DNA of 35,976 bases from FEN-1297 sp964498065. Its GTDB lineage: Bacteria > Bacteroidota > Ignavibacteria > Ignavibacteriales > Ignavibacteriaceae. Location of the stretch: positions 1-35,976 of the forward strand of contig CAZCFZ010000039.1 in NCBI GenBank assembly GCA_964498065.1, read 5' to 3'. Position numbers and translations under genes: made by a program. A model generated the notes under the pieces. The model saw only the letters and a program-made list of their open reading frames with translations, did not search any database and had not been told where the DNA came from. This document shows, one piece after another, positions 16,478-24,415 of this stretch (the stretch's first letter is position 1; every line of letters begins with the position of its first letter).

Positions 16478-16825
16478 TTAACTGCCCTGCTTATTATTTA
16501 GAAAATAATTAATAATTATATTTGAATCATATAAAGGATCTTGCGTAAACTGCAAAGGATTTTGATTTTTAACCGATGCAGTAAGTCTTGCTGCAGCATT
16601 TCTAATTTCGCCGTCCATTGAATTATCTTCGGTTAATTTATTTAACATACCTATAGCAGATTCGCCCCAATGTAATTCAGGGTGTAAATCCAGCCAATAA
16701 GTTACTGCAATTCCTGCTGCTCTTCTTGCGCAAACTCTAGCTTTGCCTACGTTGCCAATTGCTAAAGCTTTCCGTGCTAACGAAATTTCATTATCAATAT
16801 GCATAATTGCAATTTCTTTTATCAT
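16478..16825 (-). CDS. Hypothetical helical protein upstream of the regulator
   Basis: A 115-residue soluble protein rich in helices: SLARKALAIGNVGKARVCARRAAGIAV (in part residues 15-41) followed by a WLDLHPELHWGESAIGML segment. The pattern of a small all-helical domain with conserved-looking Arg/Ala and a Trp/His patch recalls HEPN-like proteins, but the resemblance is weak. It starts 12 bases after a 65-residue gene and ends 1 base before the CRP/FNR regulator, so it is most likely co-transcribed and perhaps functionally tied to it. A downstream Met (codon 8) is an alternative start. Confidence 0.62.
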   Translation of the reverse strand: MIKEIAIMHIDNEISLARKALAIGNVGKARVCARRAAGIAVTYWLDLHPELHWGESAIGMLNKLTEDNSMDGEIRNAAARLTASVKNQNPLQFTQDPLYDSNIIINYFLNNKQGS

Positions 16826-16837
16826 GGTTTTTCACTT

Positions 16838-17035
16838 TTATTTTTTTTCAGCTAACAAAATTAAAATGCTTTTAGCCTCTTCCGTAAGTACAAATTTAAT
16901 TTCATTAGGACAACTGATTGTCTTAAACATTTCTATATTCTTACTTTTTAAGATAGATCTTACTTCAGCTAAATTAAAAATTTTACCGTCATAACTAATA
17001 ATATTCTTTTTTTTATCGACCTGATAAGAAGACAT
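16838..17035 (-). CDS. Small hypothetical protein, first in the regulator operon
   Basis: A 65-residue protein with mixed charge and no signal or membrane segment; one Cys at ISCPNE. No family was recognised. It is supported by its position: it starts after a 240-base region shared with the divergent ABC-transporter gene, and the next gene follows after 12 bases on the same strand. It could be a small regulator or partner of the next protein. Confidence 0.5.
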   Translation of the reverse strand: MSSYQVDKKKNIISYDGKIFNLAEVRSILKSKNIEMFKTISCPNEIKFVLTEEAKSILILLAEKK

Positions 17036-17275
17036 TTTTATTTAAATGATTTTGTTGACCAAATTTATTTAATGAACAAATTAATATAAATAATTTGATC
17101 GAAACAAAATCAAAGAACCATCGGTAATTATTTTATAAGTGCGGGAAGTTAAAAGTTAAAATATTTAAAAAGATTTATAAAATAGTTTATATTTTAATTA
17201 AGATAGCTTATTTTTCATTTTGTTTATTCATTCATTTTTAACTCGCAAAAATTAGGAGAATCAAAAAGGTATAAC

Positions 17276-18199
17276 ATGAATGCATTGGAAGTTCACAATC
17301 TGGTTAAAACATTCGGCAGCGTACGTGCAGTAGATGACGTTTCTTTTTCAGTTCCCGAAGGGTCGGTTTTCGGTTTAATAGGAAGAAACGGTGCCGGCAA
17401 GACAACTACAATAAGAATGATGATGAATATTTATATCCCTGAAACAGGCGAAGTTGTTTTGAGAGGAAGTAAAATCGGTCAAGAGTTCAGAGATAAAGTC
17501 GGTTACCTTCCCGAAGAAAGAGGTCTTTATAAAAAGATGAAGGTAATGGAAACTTTATTATTCTTTGCCGAATTAAAAGGGAAAACCGGAAGAGAGGTTG
17601 AACGAAAAGCAAACGAGTACATTAAAAGATTTCAATTAAGCGACAGGAAAAATTCAAAAATTGAAGACCTGTCAAAAGGAAACCAGCAAAAAATACAATT
17701 TATTACGACCATACTTCATGATCCGGAATTTATAATTCTTGATGAACCTTTTTCAGGACTCGATCCGATCAATACGGATCTTTTAAGAGAAATAATTGTT
17801 GAGCTAAAATCAAAAGGAAAGGTTATTATTTTTTCAACACATTTAATGGACTTTGCCGAAAAGATGTGCGATCAAATTGCAATGATAGATCACGGTAAAA
17901 TCATCTTAAACGGAGAATTAAAAGAAATTAAAAAGAAGCATGCCAAAAATAATATTAGTTTAAGCCATTCAGGTGATGTTTCATTCTTAAACAAATATGA
18001 TTTTATTGAAAAGGTCGAAGATTTTGGAAACCAGACAGGAATAAGAGTAAAAGAAGCCTCGCAAATTCAACAGGTACTAAAGCTGCTTGTTGAAAATAAC
18101 ATAACGGTAAACAAATTCAATGCAAATGAAATTTCTCTTCATGAAATTTTTGTTGAATTAGCCGGTAACAATTCCAGCAATATGAAAGCGGAGGCATAA
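17276..18199 (+). CDS. ABC exporter ATP-binding protein (NatA-like)
   Basis: A 307-residue ATPase of the ABC-2 exporter class. Walker A is at residues 36-44 (GRNGAGKTT), the Q-loop region follows, the signature LSKGNQQ is at 132-138, Walker B ILDEP at 154-158 and the H-loop H189 in FSTHL. A C-terminal extension after about residue 215 matches the DUF4162-type tail of NatA-like proteins. It powers export through the permease encoded 1 base downstream. Substrates in this group include sodium ions, lipids and small toxic compounds; the substrate here is unknown. An AGGAG ribosome-binding site is just before the ATG. Confidence 0.92.
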   Translation: MNALEVHNLVKTFGSVRAVDDVSFSVPEGSVFGLIGRNGAGKTTTIRMMMNIYIPETGEVVLRGSKIGQEFRDKVGYLPEERGLYKKMKVMETLLFFAELKGKTGREVERKANEYIKRFQLSDRKNSKIEDLSKGNQQKIQFITTILHDPEFIILDEPFSGLDPINTDLLREIIVELKSKGKVIIFSTHLMDFAEKMCDQIAMIDHGKIILNGELKEIKKKHAKNNISLSHSGDVSFLNKYDFIEKVEDFGNQTGIRVKEASQIQQVLKLLVENNITVNKFNANEISLHEIFVELAGNNSSNMKAEA

Positions 18200-18200
18200 A

Positions 18201-19466
18201 ATGTTTAACAAAAGAACGATAGCTATTATCAAAAGAGAATTAAGAGAAAAACTTTTCAGTAAAACTTTTATTTTGATGACTTTGTTGATTCCCATCTTTA
18301 TGATCTTTGCATTAGGATCCGGTACAATAGTAAATTCATTAGGCGGAAATACAAAATTTAATATAGAAATAATTTCTCAATCACCTCAGTTAACGTCAGC
18401 TATTAAATCTGCATTTGCCGAAAATAATGATATAAAGGAAGGAAATTTAAAAGTTTCATTTTCAACAAAAAGTAAACCTGAATTTAATTCTTTCCTGGGT
18501 TCTTCAAGAGAAAAACTGCTGAAAGAAAACTTAACCGGAATAATTTTTATCCCCGACTCGTCATTACAAGATAAAGAAATAGAATATTATTCCAAAAACC
18601 CGAATAATTCATCTTTGTTTAATAAATTAAGACAACCTATCAATAAAGCTTTGATTGATTTGTATTTTCAAGGACAAAACCTTACCGGCAATCAAATAAA
18701 TTTTGCCAGGAAAAATGTTGATATCAACGGATATAAAGTTTCTTCCGATAAGCAAATACAAAAAGCGGGATACGGTAATATGATTGCTTCTTTCCTTTTT
18801 ACATTCTTGTTGTATTTCAGTTTGTTATATATCGGTGCAATGGTTATGAGATCGGTTGTTCAGGAAAAAATTAATAGAATTGTGGAAATACTTTTATCTT
18901 CTGCCAGCAGCACCGAATTAATGATAGGAAAAATTCTAGGCAACAGTATTACCGGTGTTATTCAAATGTTTATTTGGCTGCTTCCTTTAATGCTGCTAAT
19001 ATCTACCTCCTGGTTTGTACTTCCCGATGAATTGACTCTTTCTCTAACCATGGGTAACATTTTATTTGTATTGTTTTATTTTTTTATTGGATTAATTACT
19101 TTTTTGGGTTTGTTTGCTTCTGTAGGAGCTATTTTCGATAATGATCAGGATGCTCAATCCGGTATTTGGCCAATCATGATATTGATAATGATACCGTTCT
19201 TTATCGCTATTTCACTCACAAACAACCCGGAAAACACAATTGCAACCGTAGCATCAATGTTTCCGTTTGCTTCAATAATTGTAATGCCGGCAAGAATTGC
19301 TATCACAGACGTGCCTTTAATACAAATATTAATTTCTGTCATAGTAAGTATCGCTACCATGTCTTCTATTTTTCCTATAGCCGGAAAAATATATAAAGTC
19401 GGAATTTTAATGACAGGTAAAAAACCGAAATGGTCCGAAGTAATAAAGTGGCTTAAATATAACTAA
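18201..19466 (+). CDS. ABC-2 exporter permease (NatB-like)
   Basis: A 421-residue inner-membrane permease. One membrane segment at about residues 22-45 is followed by a large extracytoplasmic region (about 50-185), then five or so segments between residues 190 and 405. This ABC2_membrane_3 layout, with an R-E-L-R-E-K start, is the NatB/YhaP type. The gene begins 1 base after the ATPase gene, so the two form one transporter. In the second half, VVQEKINRIVEILLSSASSTELMIGKILG (partly residues 219-246) is the family's coupling-helix motif. No terminator was seen between it and the purine permease. Confidence 0.9.
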   Translation: MFNKRTIAIIKRELREKLFSKTFILMTLLIPIFMIFALGSGTIVNSLGGNTKFNIEIISQSPQLTSAIKSAFAENNDIKEGNLKVSFSTKSKPEFNSFLGSSREKLLKENLTGIIFIPDSSLQDKEIEYYSKNPNNSSLFNKLRQPINKALIDLYFQGQNLTGNQINFARKNVDINGYKVSSDKQIQKAGYGNMIASFLFTFLLYFSLLYIGAMVMRSVVQEKINRIVEILLSSASSTELMIGKILGNSITGVIQMFIWLLPLMLLISTSWFVLPDELTLSLTMGNILFVLFYFFIGLITFLGLFASVGAIFDNDQDAQSGIWPIMILIMIPFFIAISLTNNPENTIATVASMFPFASIIVMPARIAITDVPLIQILISVIVSIATMSSIFPIAGKIYKVGILMTGKKPKWSEVIKWLKYN

Positions 19467-19504
19467 TCATAATTCAGAAAAGACTTTTAGATTTTGAATT
19501 AATT

Positions 19505-20827
19505 TTGATTGACAAATATTTCAAGTTAAAAGAAAATAATTCGGATTTAAAAACCGAAATACTTGCAGGGATTACAACTTTTTTAGCGGCAATGTATATA
19601 ATAGTTGTTAATCCCTCAATTATAAGTAAAACGGGGATGCCTTTTAACGGTGTTCTTACCGCAACAATTCTTGTTTCCGCATTCAGTACAATACTTATGG
19701 GGATTTATGCCAAAAATCCAATTTTGGTAGCACCGGGAATGGGATTAAATGCGTTCTTTACATTTTCAGTCGTTTTAGGAATGGGTGTAAAATGGGAAAC
19801 AGCATTGGGTTCGGTATTCTGGGCTGGTATTGTTTTTTTGATTTTATCGGTTTTTAATGTAAGAACCTACATAGTAAAAGCCATCCCAAAACAAATCAGG
19901 TATGCGGTATCTGCCGGTATTGGCTTGTTCATAGCATTAATTGGTTTTTCAAATGCAAAATTTATTATTGCTAATCCTTCAACATTAGTAAAGCTCGGAG
20001 AAATGAACTCAATTACCGTTACGTTTGTTATAGGTTTATTAATCACGGCTTTATTAATCATTAAAAAAATAAAAGGGGCAATGATAATTGGAATTTTAAC
20101 TACTACAATTTTGTCAATTCCAATTGGAAGAATTTACGGAGATGCATCATCTATAAATTTCGGAATCCCTACTTTAGTTACCTGGAAAGGATTCTTGGCT
20201 TTGCCCGATTTTAGTTTAATATTTAAGATGGATTTGCTGGGCTCATTAAAATTTGCAATCTGGCCTATAACATTTGCTTTTTTATTTACTGATATGTTCG
20301 ACAGTCTTTCTACATTTGTAGGAGTAGCCGAAGCTGCAGATTTAATTGATCCTGATGGTGAGCCAAGGTATGTAAAAGAATCTCTAATCGTGGACGCTTT
20401 TTCAACAACGATTTCAGGTTTGCTGGGAACAAGTGCGGGTACAGCCTATATTGAATCAGCAACAGGAATTGAAGAAGGAGGCAGAACCGGATTAACTGCC
20501 GTTACAGCCGGCTGTTTGTTTTTACCTTTTATGTTTTTCTCGCCTATTCTATCAATTATTCCGGAAATTGCCACAGCTCCGGCTTTAATATTGGTCGGTG
20601 TATTTATGATGAAGCCTGTATTAAAAATAAACTGGTCCAAATTAGATGATGCCATTCCGGCTTTTTTAGCGCTTATTTTAATCCCTTTTACATATTCAAT
20701 TACACAAGGAATTATTTGGGGTTTCCTAAGCTGGACGGCAGTAAAAATTATTACCGGTAAAAAAGATGAAGTATCCTTAATGCTTCTGATAATCGATGTT
20801 TTCGCCGTATTAGCGTTAATCGTTTAA
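19505..20827 (+). CDS. Purine permease, AzgA/PbuG family (NCS2)
   Basis: A 440-residue transporter with 12-14 membrane segments. The N-terminal TEILAGITTFLAAMYIIVVNP and the motifs APGMGLNAFF and FLFTDMFDSLSTFVG are hallmarks of the AzgA/PbuG branch, proton symporters for adenine, guanine or hypoxanthine. The motif GTSAGTAYIESATGIEEGGRTGL at about residues 310-332 is the substrate-domain signature of the same branch. The start is TTG; no upstream ATG is in frame and the N-terminus aligns in length with the family. It lies 38 bases downstream of the ABC permease gene, so it might be in the same transcript. Exact base specificity cannot be read. Confidence 0.92.
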   Translation: MIDKYFKLKENNSDLKTEILAGITTFLAAMYIIVVNPSIISKTGMPFNGVLTATILVSAFSTILMGIYAKNPILVAPGMGLNAFFTFSVVLGMGVKWETALGSVFWAGIVFLILSVFNVRTYIVKAIPKQIRYAVSAGIGLFIALIGFSNAKFIIANPSTLVKLGEMNSITVTFVIGLLITALLIIKKIKGAMIIGILTTTILSIPIGRIYGDASSINFGIPTLVTWKGFLALPDFSLIFKMDLLGSLKFAIWPITFAFLFTDMFDSLSTFVGVAEAADLIDPDGEPRYVKESLIVDAFSTTISGLLGTSAGTAYIESATGIEEGGRTGLTAVTAGCLFLPFMFFSPILSIIPEIATAPALILVGVFMMKPVLKINWSKLDDAIPAFLALILIPFTYSITQGIIWGFLSWTAVKIITGKKDEVSLMLLIIDVFAVLALIV

Positions 20828-20895
20828 TTTATAAAATCTCACTCTGTACATCTTATTTTAATATATTCGAATATTAAAAATTTTCTCAATTTTAC

Positions 20896-20910
20896 TTAAT
20901 TGACAATTAA
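20896..20910. promoter_or_regulatory. Palindrome TTAATTGACAATTAA (candidate operator)
   Basis: Seven-base arms TTAATTG and CAATTAA around a central A, symmetrical apart from the central base. A shorter related site, ATTGTCAAT, lies at 21031-21039, and the 11-base strings attgacaatta and taattgtcaat are exact reverse complements. The pair is upstream of the stand-alone receiver gene and could bind a dimeric regulator. Confidence 0.35.
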
Positions 20911-21172
20911 ATTAATCACATAAAGAATTTTTTTTAATTTTTTAATTGCTTTTAGGAAACTACTTTATTACGTTAAAAATACAAATTCTTCAATTAAGTG
21001 ATTTTTGCTTAGCAGTAATTACTCTTACTAATTGTCAATAGAACTTCCCGTCGATTAATCACGTTCTTGTATATAATAGATACGAATTGGTAACTAAAAT
21101 TAGATTGTGTGATAAATGGTTTTTCACAGATGGATTGATAACTACTTTTGATACGTATATTAAAAATAATTC

Positions 21173-21178
21173 AAGGAG
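21173..21178 (+). promoter_or_regulatory. Ribosome-binding site AAGGAG
   Basis: AAGGAG ends six bases before the ATG at 21185 and fixes that start against a different-frame ATG upstream at 21087. Confidence 0.7.
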
Positions 21179-21184
21179 ATTTCT

Positions 21185-21619
21185 ATGGAAGAAAGCAAAG
21201 CAAAAATTCTTATTGCAGAAGATGAACTTCTCGTGGCGATGGATATCAAACTTAAACTTGAAAAAATCGGCTACGAAGTCACTTCACTTGTAAGTTCCGC
21301 ATTGGAAGTTATTACAAGAGTTGAAATAGAAAAACCGGATTTAGTTTTAATGGACATTCAGTTAAGCGGATCTTTGACAGGTATTGAAGCTGCAAACATT
21401 ATCTCATACAAAAATAAGCTGCCAATTATATTTTTAACTACACCCCAAAACGAGCATCTTATCGCTGAAACAAAAACCAGAATTGATCATGAACATTTAA
21501 TGAAACCCCTATCGGAACCTCAATTGGAATCAACGGTAGAAAAAGTTCTTAATAACTTTCGTACAAAAGCTGAATTAACAGGCAATAAAACAACCAGGCC
21601 AACTTCATACTTATATTGA
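21185..21619 (+). CDS. Stand-alone response regulator receiver protein
   Basis: A 144-residue single receiver domain. The acidic pocket is E12/D13, the phospho-acceptor is D57 in LVLMDIQLSG, the switch Thr is T85 in IIFLTT and the conserved Lys is K107 in LMKPLS. The segment SGSLTGIEAANII is typical of receivers paired with PAS/histidine kinases of the HisKA_2 or hybrid type. The last 25 residues are a polar tail. There is no output domain, so it acts as a phospho-relay or by binding a partner. No kinase is adjacent; the hybrid kinase at 29245 is one possible partner elsewhere in the window. It converges on the HtpX-like gene with a 59-base gap. Confidence 0.9.
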   Translation: MEESKAKILIAEDELLVAMDIKLKLEKIGYEVTSLVSSALEVITRVEIEKPDLVLMDIQLSGSLTGIEAANIISYKNKLPIIFLTTPQNEHLIAETKTRIDHEHLMKPLSEPQLESTVEKVLNNFRTKAELTGNKTTRPTSYLY

Positions 21620-21678
21620 TATGTTGCTTTTGATGTAATATTTATATAATCGAGACTATATTTGGAATTAAATTTTTA

Positions 21679-22944
21679 TTATATTTTAATATCCTTAGCA
21701 GCGGTTGCCATAGCCGCTATGTCTACTAAAGGATTGCTGTTTTTCCTCCCGCATTTGGGACATACTATTTCAGGTTTTTTATAGTCCGGAGGAATCTTCA
21801 TTTTTAAACCGCAAGCGCAGGTAATAAAAGCATATTTATTAACCGTCATCATAATATCCCCTAATGATCTCTTTGCCTTTACTTTATCTATATCCGGTTG
21901 TTGAGCAGACGGCTGTTGAATTTGAATATTTGAATTATCTTTTAACCCGGATGCAGGTATGATAGGTGAATTTTTACCTTTAACCTGATTATATGCCTGC
22001 TGGTAATGAATATAATTTGCGCCACCCGACATACTTCGTAATATCTTAATTCTCTCGGATGTCGGCGGATGAGTAGCGGTTAAATCAGACAGCTTCATTC
22101 CTTTTTTCTTTAAAGGATTCACAATAAACATCGGAGCGGTAACTTTATTTGCTGCTTTTAACTCCAAGTCGGTTGATGATATTTTTTCCAATGCCGATGC
22201 CAATCCTTCGGGATATCTTGTCAACCTAGCACCGTTAGCATCTGCCAAGTACTCACGTCTTCTTGATATTGCAAAGTATAAAAGCTGGGCTAGTATTGGT
22301 GCAAGTATAGCAAATATAATAGCAACAACCATAATAATTAATTGCAGCTGACCTCCTTCCGAAGACGAACCTGATCTGTACCGTCCGGAAGTACCTGAAG
22401 AGAACCACAATCCTTTTAGGAATATTTCGGATATAAGAACAATACTGCCGAGCATAATTCCTGCAAATGTTAATAATAAAATATCTCTATTAACGATATG
22501 CGACATTTCATGAGCAATTACACCTTGCAGTTCATCTCTATTTAATCTGGATAATAATCCTGCTGTTACGGTTACTGCGCTATTTTCAGGCTTTATTCCT
22601 GTAGCAAAAGCATTGGGTGCTGCTTCATTTATAATATACACTTTCGGCATTTTAGGCAGGTTTGCAGCTATCTGCATTTCTTCAACCACATTAAACAATT
22701 GCTGATGAACTTCGGGGGTTACTTCCTTAGCCCTGCTTACAGACAATAAAATGGGGCTGCCGGCAAAATAGCTTATCAGAGATAAAAAAAACCAGATAAA
22801 AAGGGCAGCTATAATACCATAAAAACCGCCGCCATACGGGACGAAGTAGCTTCCGATTAAATATCCCAGCAGCACAAGTGCAATGCCCATGGTAACGAAC
22901 AAAATAATTGATTTACGCTTATTTGCCTGAATTAATTCCCACAT
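21679..22944 (-). CDS. HtpX-like M48 zinc metalloprotease with C-terminal zinc ribbon
   Basis: A 421-residue inner-membrane protease. Two membrane segments at about residues 12-35 and 40-60 precede the catalytic region with HEMSH (H145, E146, H149) and the third ligand E231 in RRREYLADANGA; further segments at about 155-175 and 203-225 flank it. These match the HtpX/Ste24 (M48B) family that degrades damaged membrane proteins. Unlike typical HtpX (about 290 residues), this one has a tail of about 120 residues ending in a ribbon CACG ... CPKCG at about residues 374-400. It is the last gene of a three-gene unit with LemA and a zinc-ribbon protein, a pairing seen in many bacteria. The tail may bind substrates or RNA; that is not known. 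Confidence 0.9.
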   Translation of the reverse strand: MWELIQANKRKSIILFVTMGIALVLLGYLIGSYFVPYGGGFYGIIAALFIWFFLSLISYFAGSPILLSVSRAKEVTPEVHQQLFNVVEEMQIAANLPKMPKVYIINEAAPNAFATGIKPENSAVTVTAGLLSRLNRDELQGVIAHEMSHIVNRDILLLTFAGIMLGSIVLISEIFLKGLWFSSGTSGRYRSGSSSEGGQLQLIIMVVAIIFAILAPILAQLLYFAISRRREYLADANGARLTRYPEGLASALEKISSTDLELKAANKVTAPMFIVNPLKKKGMKLSDLTATHPPTSERIKILRSMSGGANYIHYQQAYNQVKGKNSPIIPASGLKDNSNIQIQQPSAQQPDIDKVKAKRSLGDIMMTVNKYAFITCACGLKMKIPPDYKKPEIVCPKCGRKNSNPLVDIAAMATAAKDIKI

Positions 22945-22987
22945 AATTTACTCTACTAAATTTTATACAATCTACATTAAATTATTT

Positions 22988-23545
22988 TTATTGAAAACTT
23001 ACTTTAGGTACTTCCCTATCCGCTTTATCCTCAACCTGGAAAAATTCTTCTTGTTTAAAATTAAACATGCCTGCCATAATGTTGGTTGGAAACATCTGAA
23101 TCTTATTGTTATAAAATAGTACTTGATCATTATAATTTTGACGGGAAAATGAAATTTTATTTTCCGTTGATGTTAATTCTTCTTGAAGTGCCAAGAAGTT
23201 TTGATTTGCTTTTAAATCAGGATAGTTTTCAACAACCAGAAAGAATTTGCTCATCGCACCGCTTAATTCACCTTCAGCCTTTGATCTGTCGGCCACACCG
23301 GTAGCATTCATTGCCTGACTTCTGGCATTGGTTATGTTTTGCAGTGTCTCACGCTCGTGTGTCATGTAACCTTTTACAGTTTCAATTAAATTTGGAATAA
23401 GGTCATGTCTTCTTTTCAATTGTACATCAATCTGAGACCATGCATTCTTAACCTGATTTCTCAATTTTATTAGAGAATTGTACATTGAGATAAACATCAA
23501 GATAAAGAATACAATGATTACAAGGATTATTATTAAAAAAACCAT
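22988..23545 (-). CDS. LemA family protein
   Basis: A 185-residue protein with an N-terminal membrane segment (about residues 2-21) followed by the LemA core: YNSLIKLRNQVKNAWSQIDVQLKRRHDLIPNLIETVKGY near residues 22-65, the strongest family signature. The rest is a long helical hairpin ending with YNNKIQMFPTNIMAGMFNF. Family length (185-200) fits. LemA proteins lie with M48 proteases in many genomes, and the function is not settled; scaffolding of a membrane complex is the usual idea. The gene lies 43 bases upstream of the protease gene and 1 base after the zinc-ribbon gene. Confidence 0.94.
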   Translation of the reverse strand: MVFLIIILVIIVFFILMFISMYNSLIKLRNQVKNAWSQIDVQLKRRHDLIPNLIETVKGYMTHERETLQNITNARSQAMNATGVADRSKAEGELSGAMSKFFLVVENYPDLKANQNFLALQEELTSTENKISFSRQNYNDQVLFYNNKIQMFPTNIMAGMFNFKQEEFFQVEDKADREVPKVSFQ

Positions 23546-23546
23546 G

Positions 23547-23957
23547 TTACTCTCCGGTTTTATTTATATTTAATTTATGTCCGAACATTTCTTTTACTAA
23601 AGTTAGTACTTTATTATGCTTATCAAAACTTCCTAATTCGAGCAAACTTTCAAGTTCGCCTCTATCGAACCAAAGGCCATGATGTTTTTTGCATTTATCA
23701 ATTAAAACGCTTTTATCTTCACCGCATAATATCTTTTCCATTTTTTTCCCGCAAATAGGGCACTTCAAAGGTTTTTCCGAAGTTGATTTATCAACGGTAA
23801 ATGATGCTAACAGCTTTTGCTTCTCTTCGGAATCTTCCAATAATAATTCCAATTCGTCACCGTCAAGCCAAATACCATCGCATTGCGTGCAATGATCAAT
23901 TTCCACATTATTTAATTCTAAAATTACAAGCGGATGCTTACAGACCGGGCAATTCAT
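23547..23957 (-). CDS. Two-domain TFIIB-type zinc-ribbon protein
   Basis: A 136-residue cytosolic protein with two zf-TFIIB-like ribbons. The first has MNCPVC ... HCTQCDGIWLDGDELE and the second KCPICGKK ... KCKKHHGLWFDRGELE; the C..C-x-GIWLD..EL pattern is the family hallmark. In the second ribbon, CKKHH replaces the usual CxxC, so the last zinc ligand is likely a His. Function is not known. It leads the operon with LemA and the HtpX-like protease, 1 base apart, and the protease itself ends in another zinc ribbon, which suggests that all three belong to one system. Confidence 0.88.
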   Translation of the reverse strand: MNCPVCKHPLVILELNNVEIDHCTQCDGIWLDGDELELLLEDSEEKQKLLASFTVDKSTSEKPLKCPICGKKMEKILCGEDKSVLIDKCKKHHGLWFDRGELESLLELGSFDKHNKVLTLVKEMFGHKLNINKTGE

Positions 23958-24415
23958 TTTAATCTCAAATTATCTTAATAAAACTAATGAAATTTAATTA
24001 AAAAAATAAACTTTTTTCTTATTTTGTTTTCTAATCATAACAAAACTTAATTCCGTTTTAATTGGATTAGACGGATAATCATCTGTTATTGTTCAAACTA
24101 TTTTATCAATTTAAACCGAATTACAATTGTTAATTTTTATTAAAGATTCGGATGATTTTAGAAATTTTTCTTTCGTGATGAAAAAGACAATAATTATTAA
24201 TTGCTTCTATTATTTTATAAAACAGTTGTTTAATTTAGCTTCATCTTTTTTGATATTTATATATCCGAGTGATTAAAAACAGCTGATCAAGAAAGAACAG
24301 CCTTTCATAAAATTATGACAAGTTAATTAATCCTTTATTTTTGTGCATTAATATTTCATAAAATCAAAACTTTACAAATGATTTCATCTTAAACTCACAA
24401 TTAAAAAAGGCAGAA
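23958..24415. other. Divergent intergenic region
   Basis: A 458-base AT-rich gap between the zinc-ribbon operon (minus) and the first M1 peptidase (plus); it must hold both promoters. A weak nested inverted repeat (ctaatc at 24031-24036 with gattag at 24065-24070, inner aaaac/gtttt) lies close to the zinc-ribbon start. No gene or clear promoter was identified. Confidence 0.5.

Larger units (their letters stand above)
20828..21184. other. Gene-free region with ATTGNCAAT palindromes
   Basis: A 357-base gap upstream of the stand-alone receiver gene. It has a 15-base palindrome at 20896-20910 and a related ATTGTCAAT at 21031-21039. A TATAAT at 21072-21077 is a possible -10 box, but no good -35 match was found at the right spacing. 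No credible small gene was seen. Confidence 0.5.

Noticed and set aside
17095..17113. TTGAT ... ATCAA as an FNR-type site
   Set aside because: The half sites are 9 bases apart instead of the 4 of a functional FNR/CRP-type site, and the region is AT-rich, so chance is likely.
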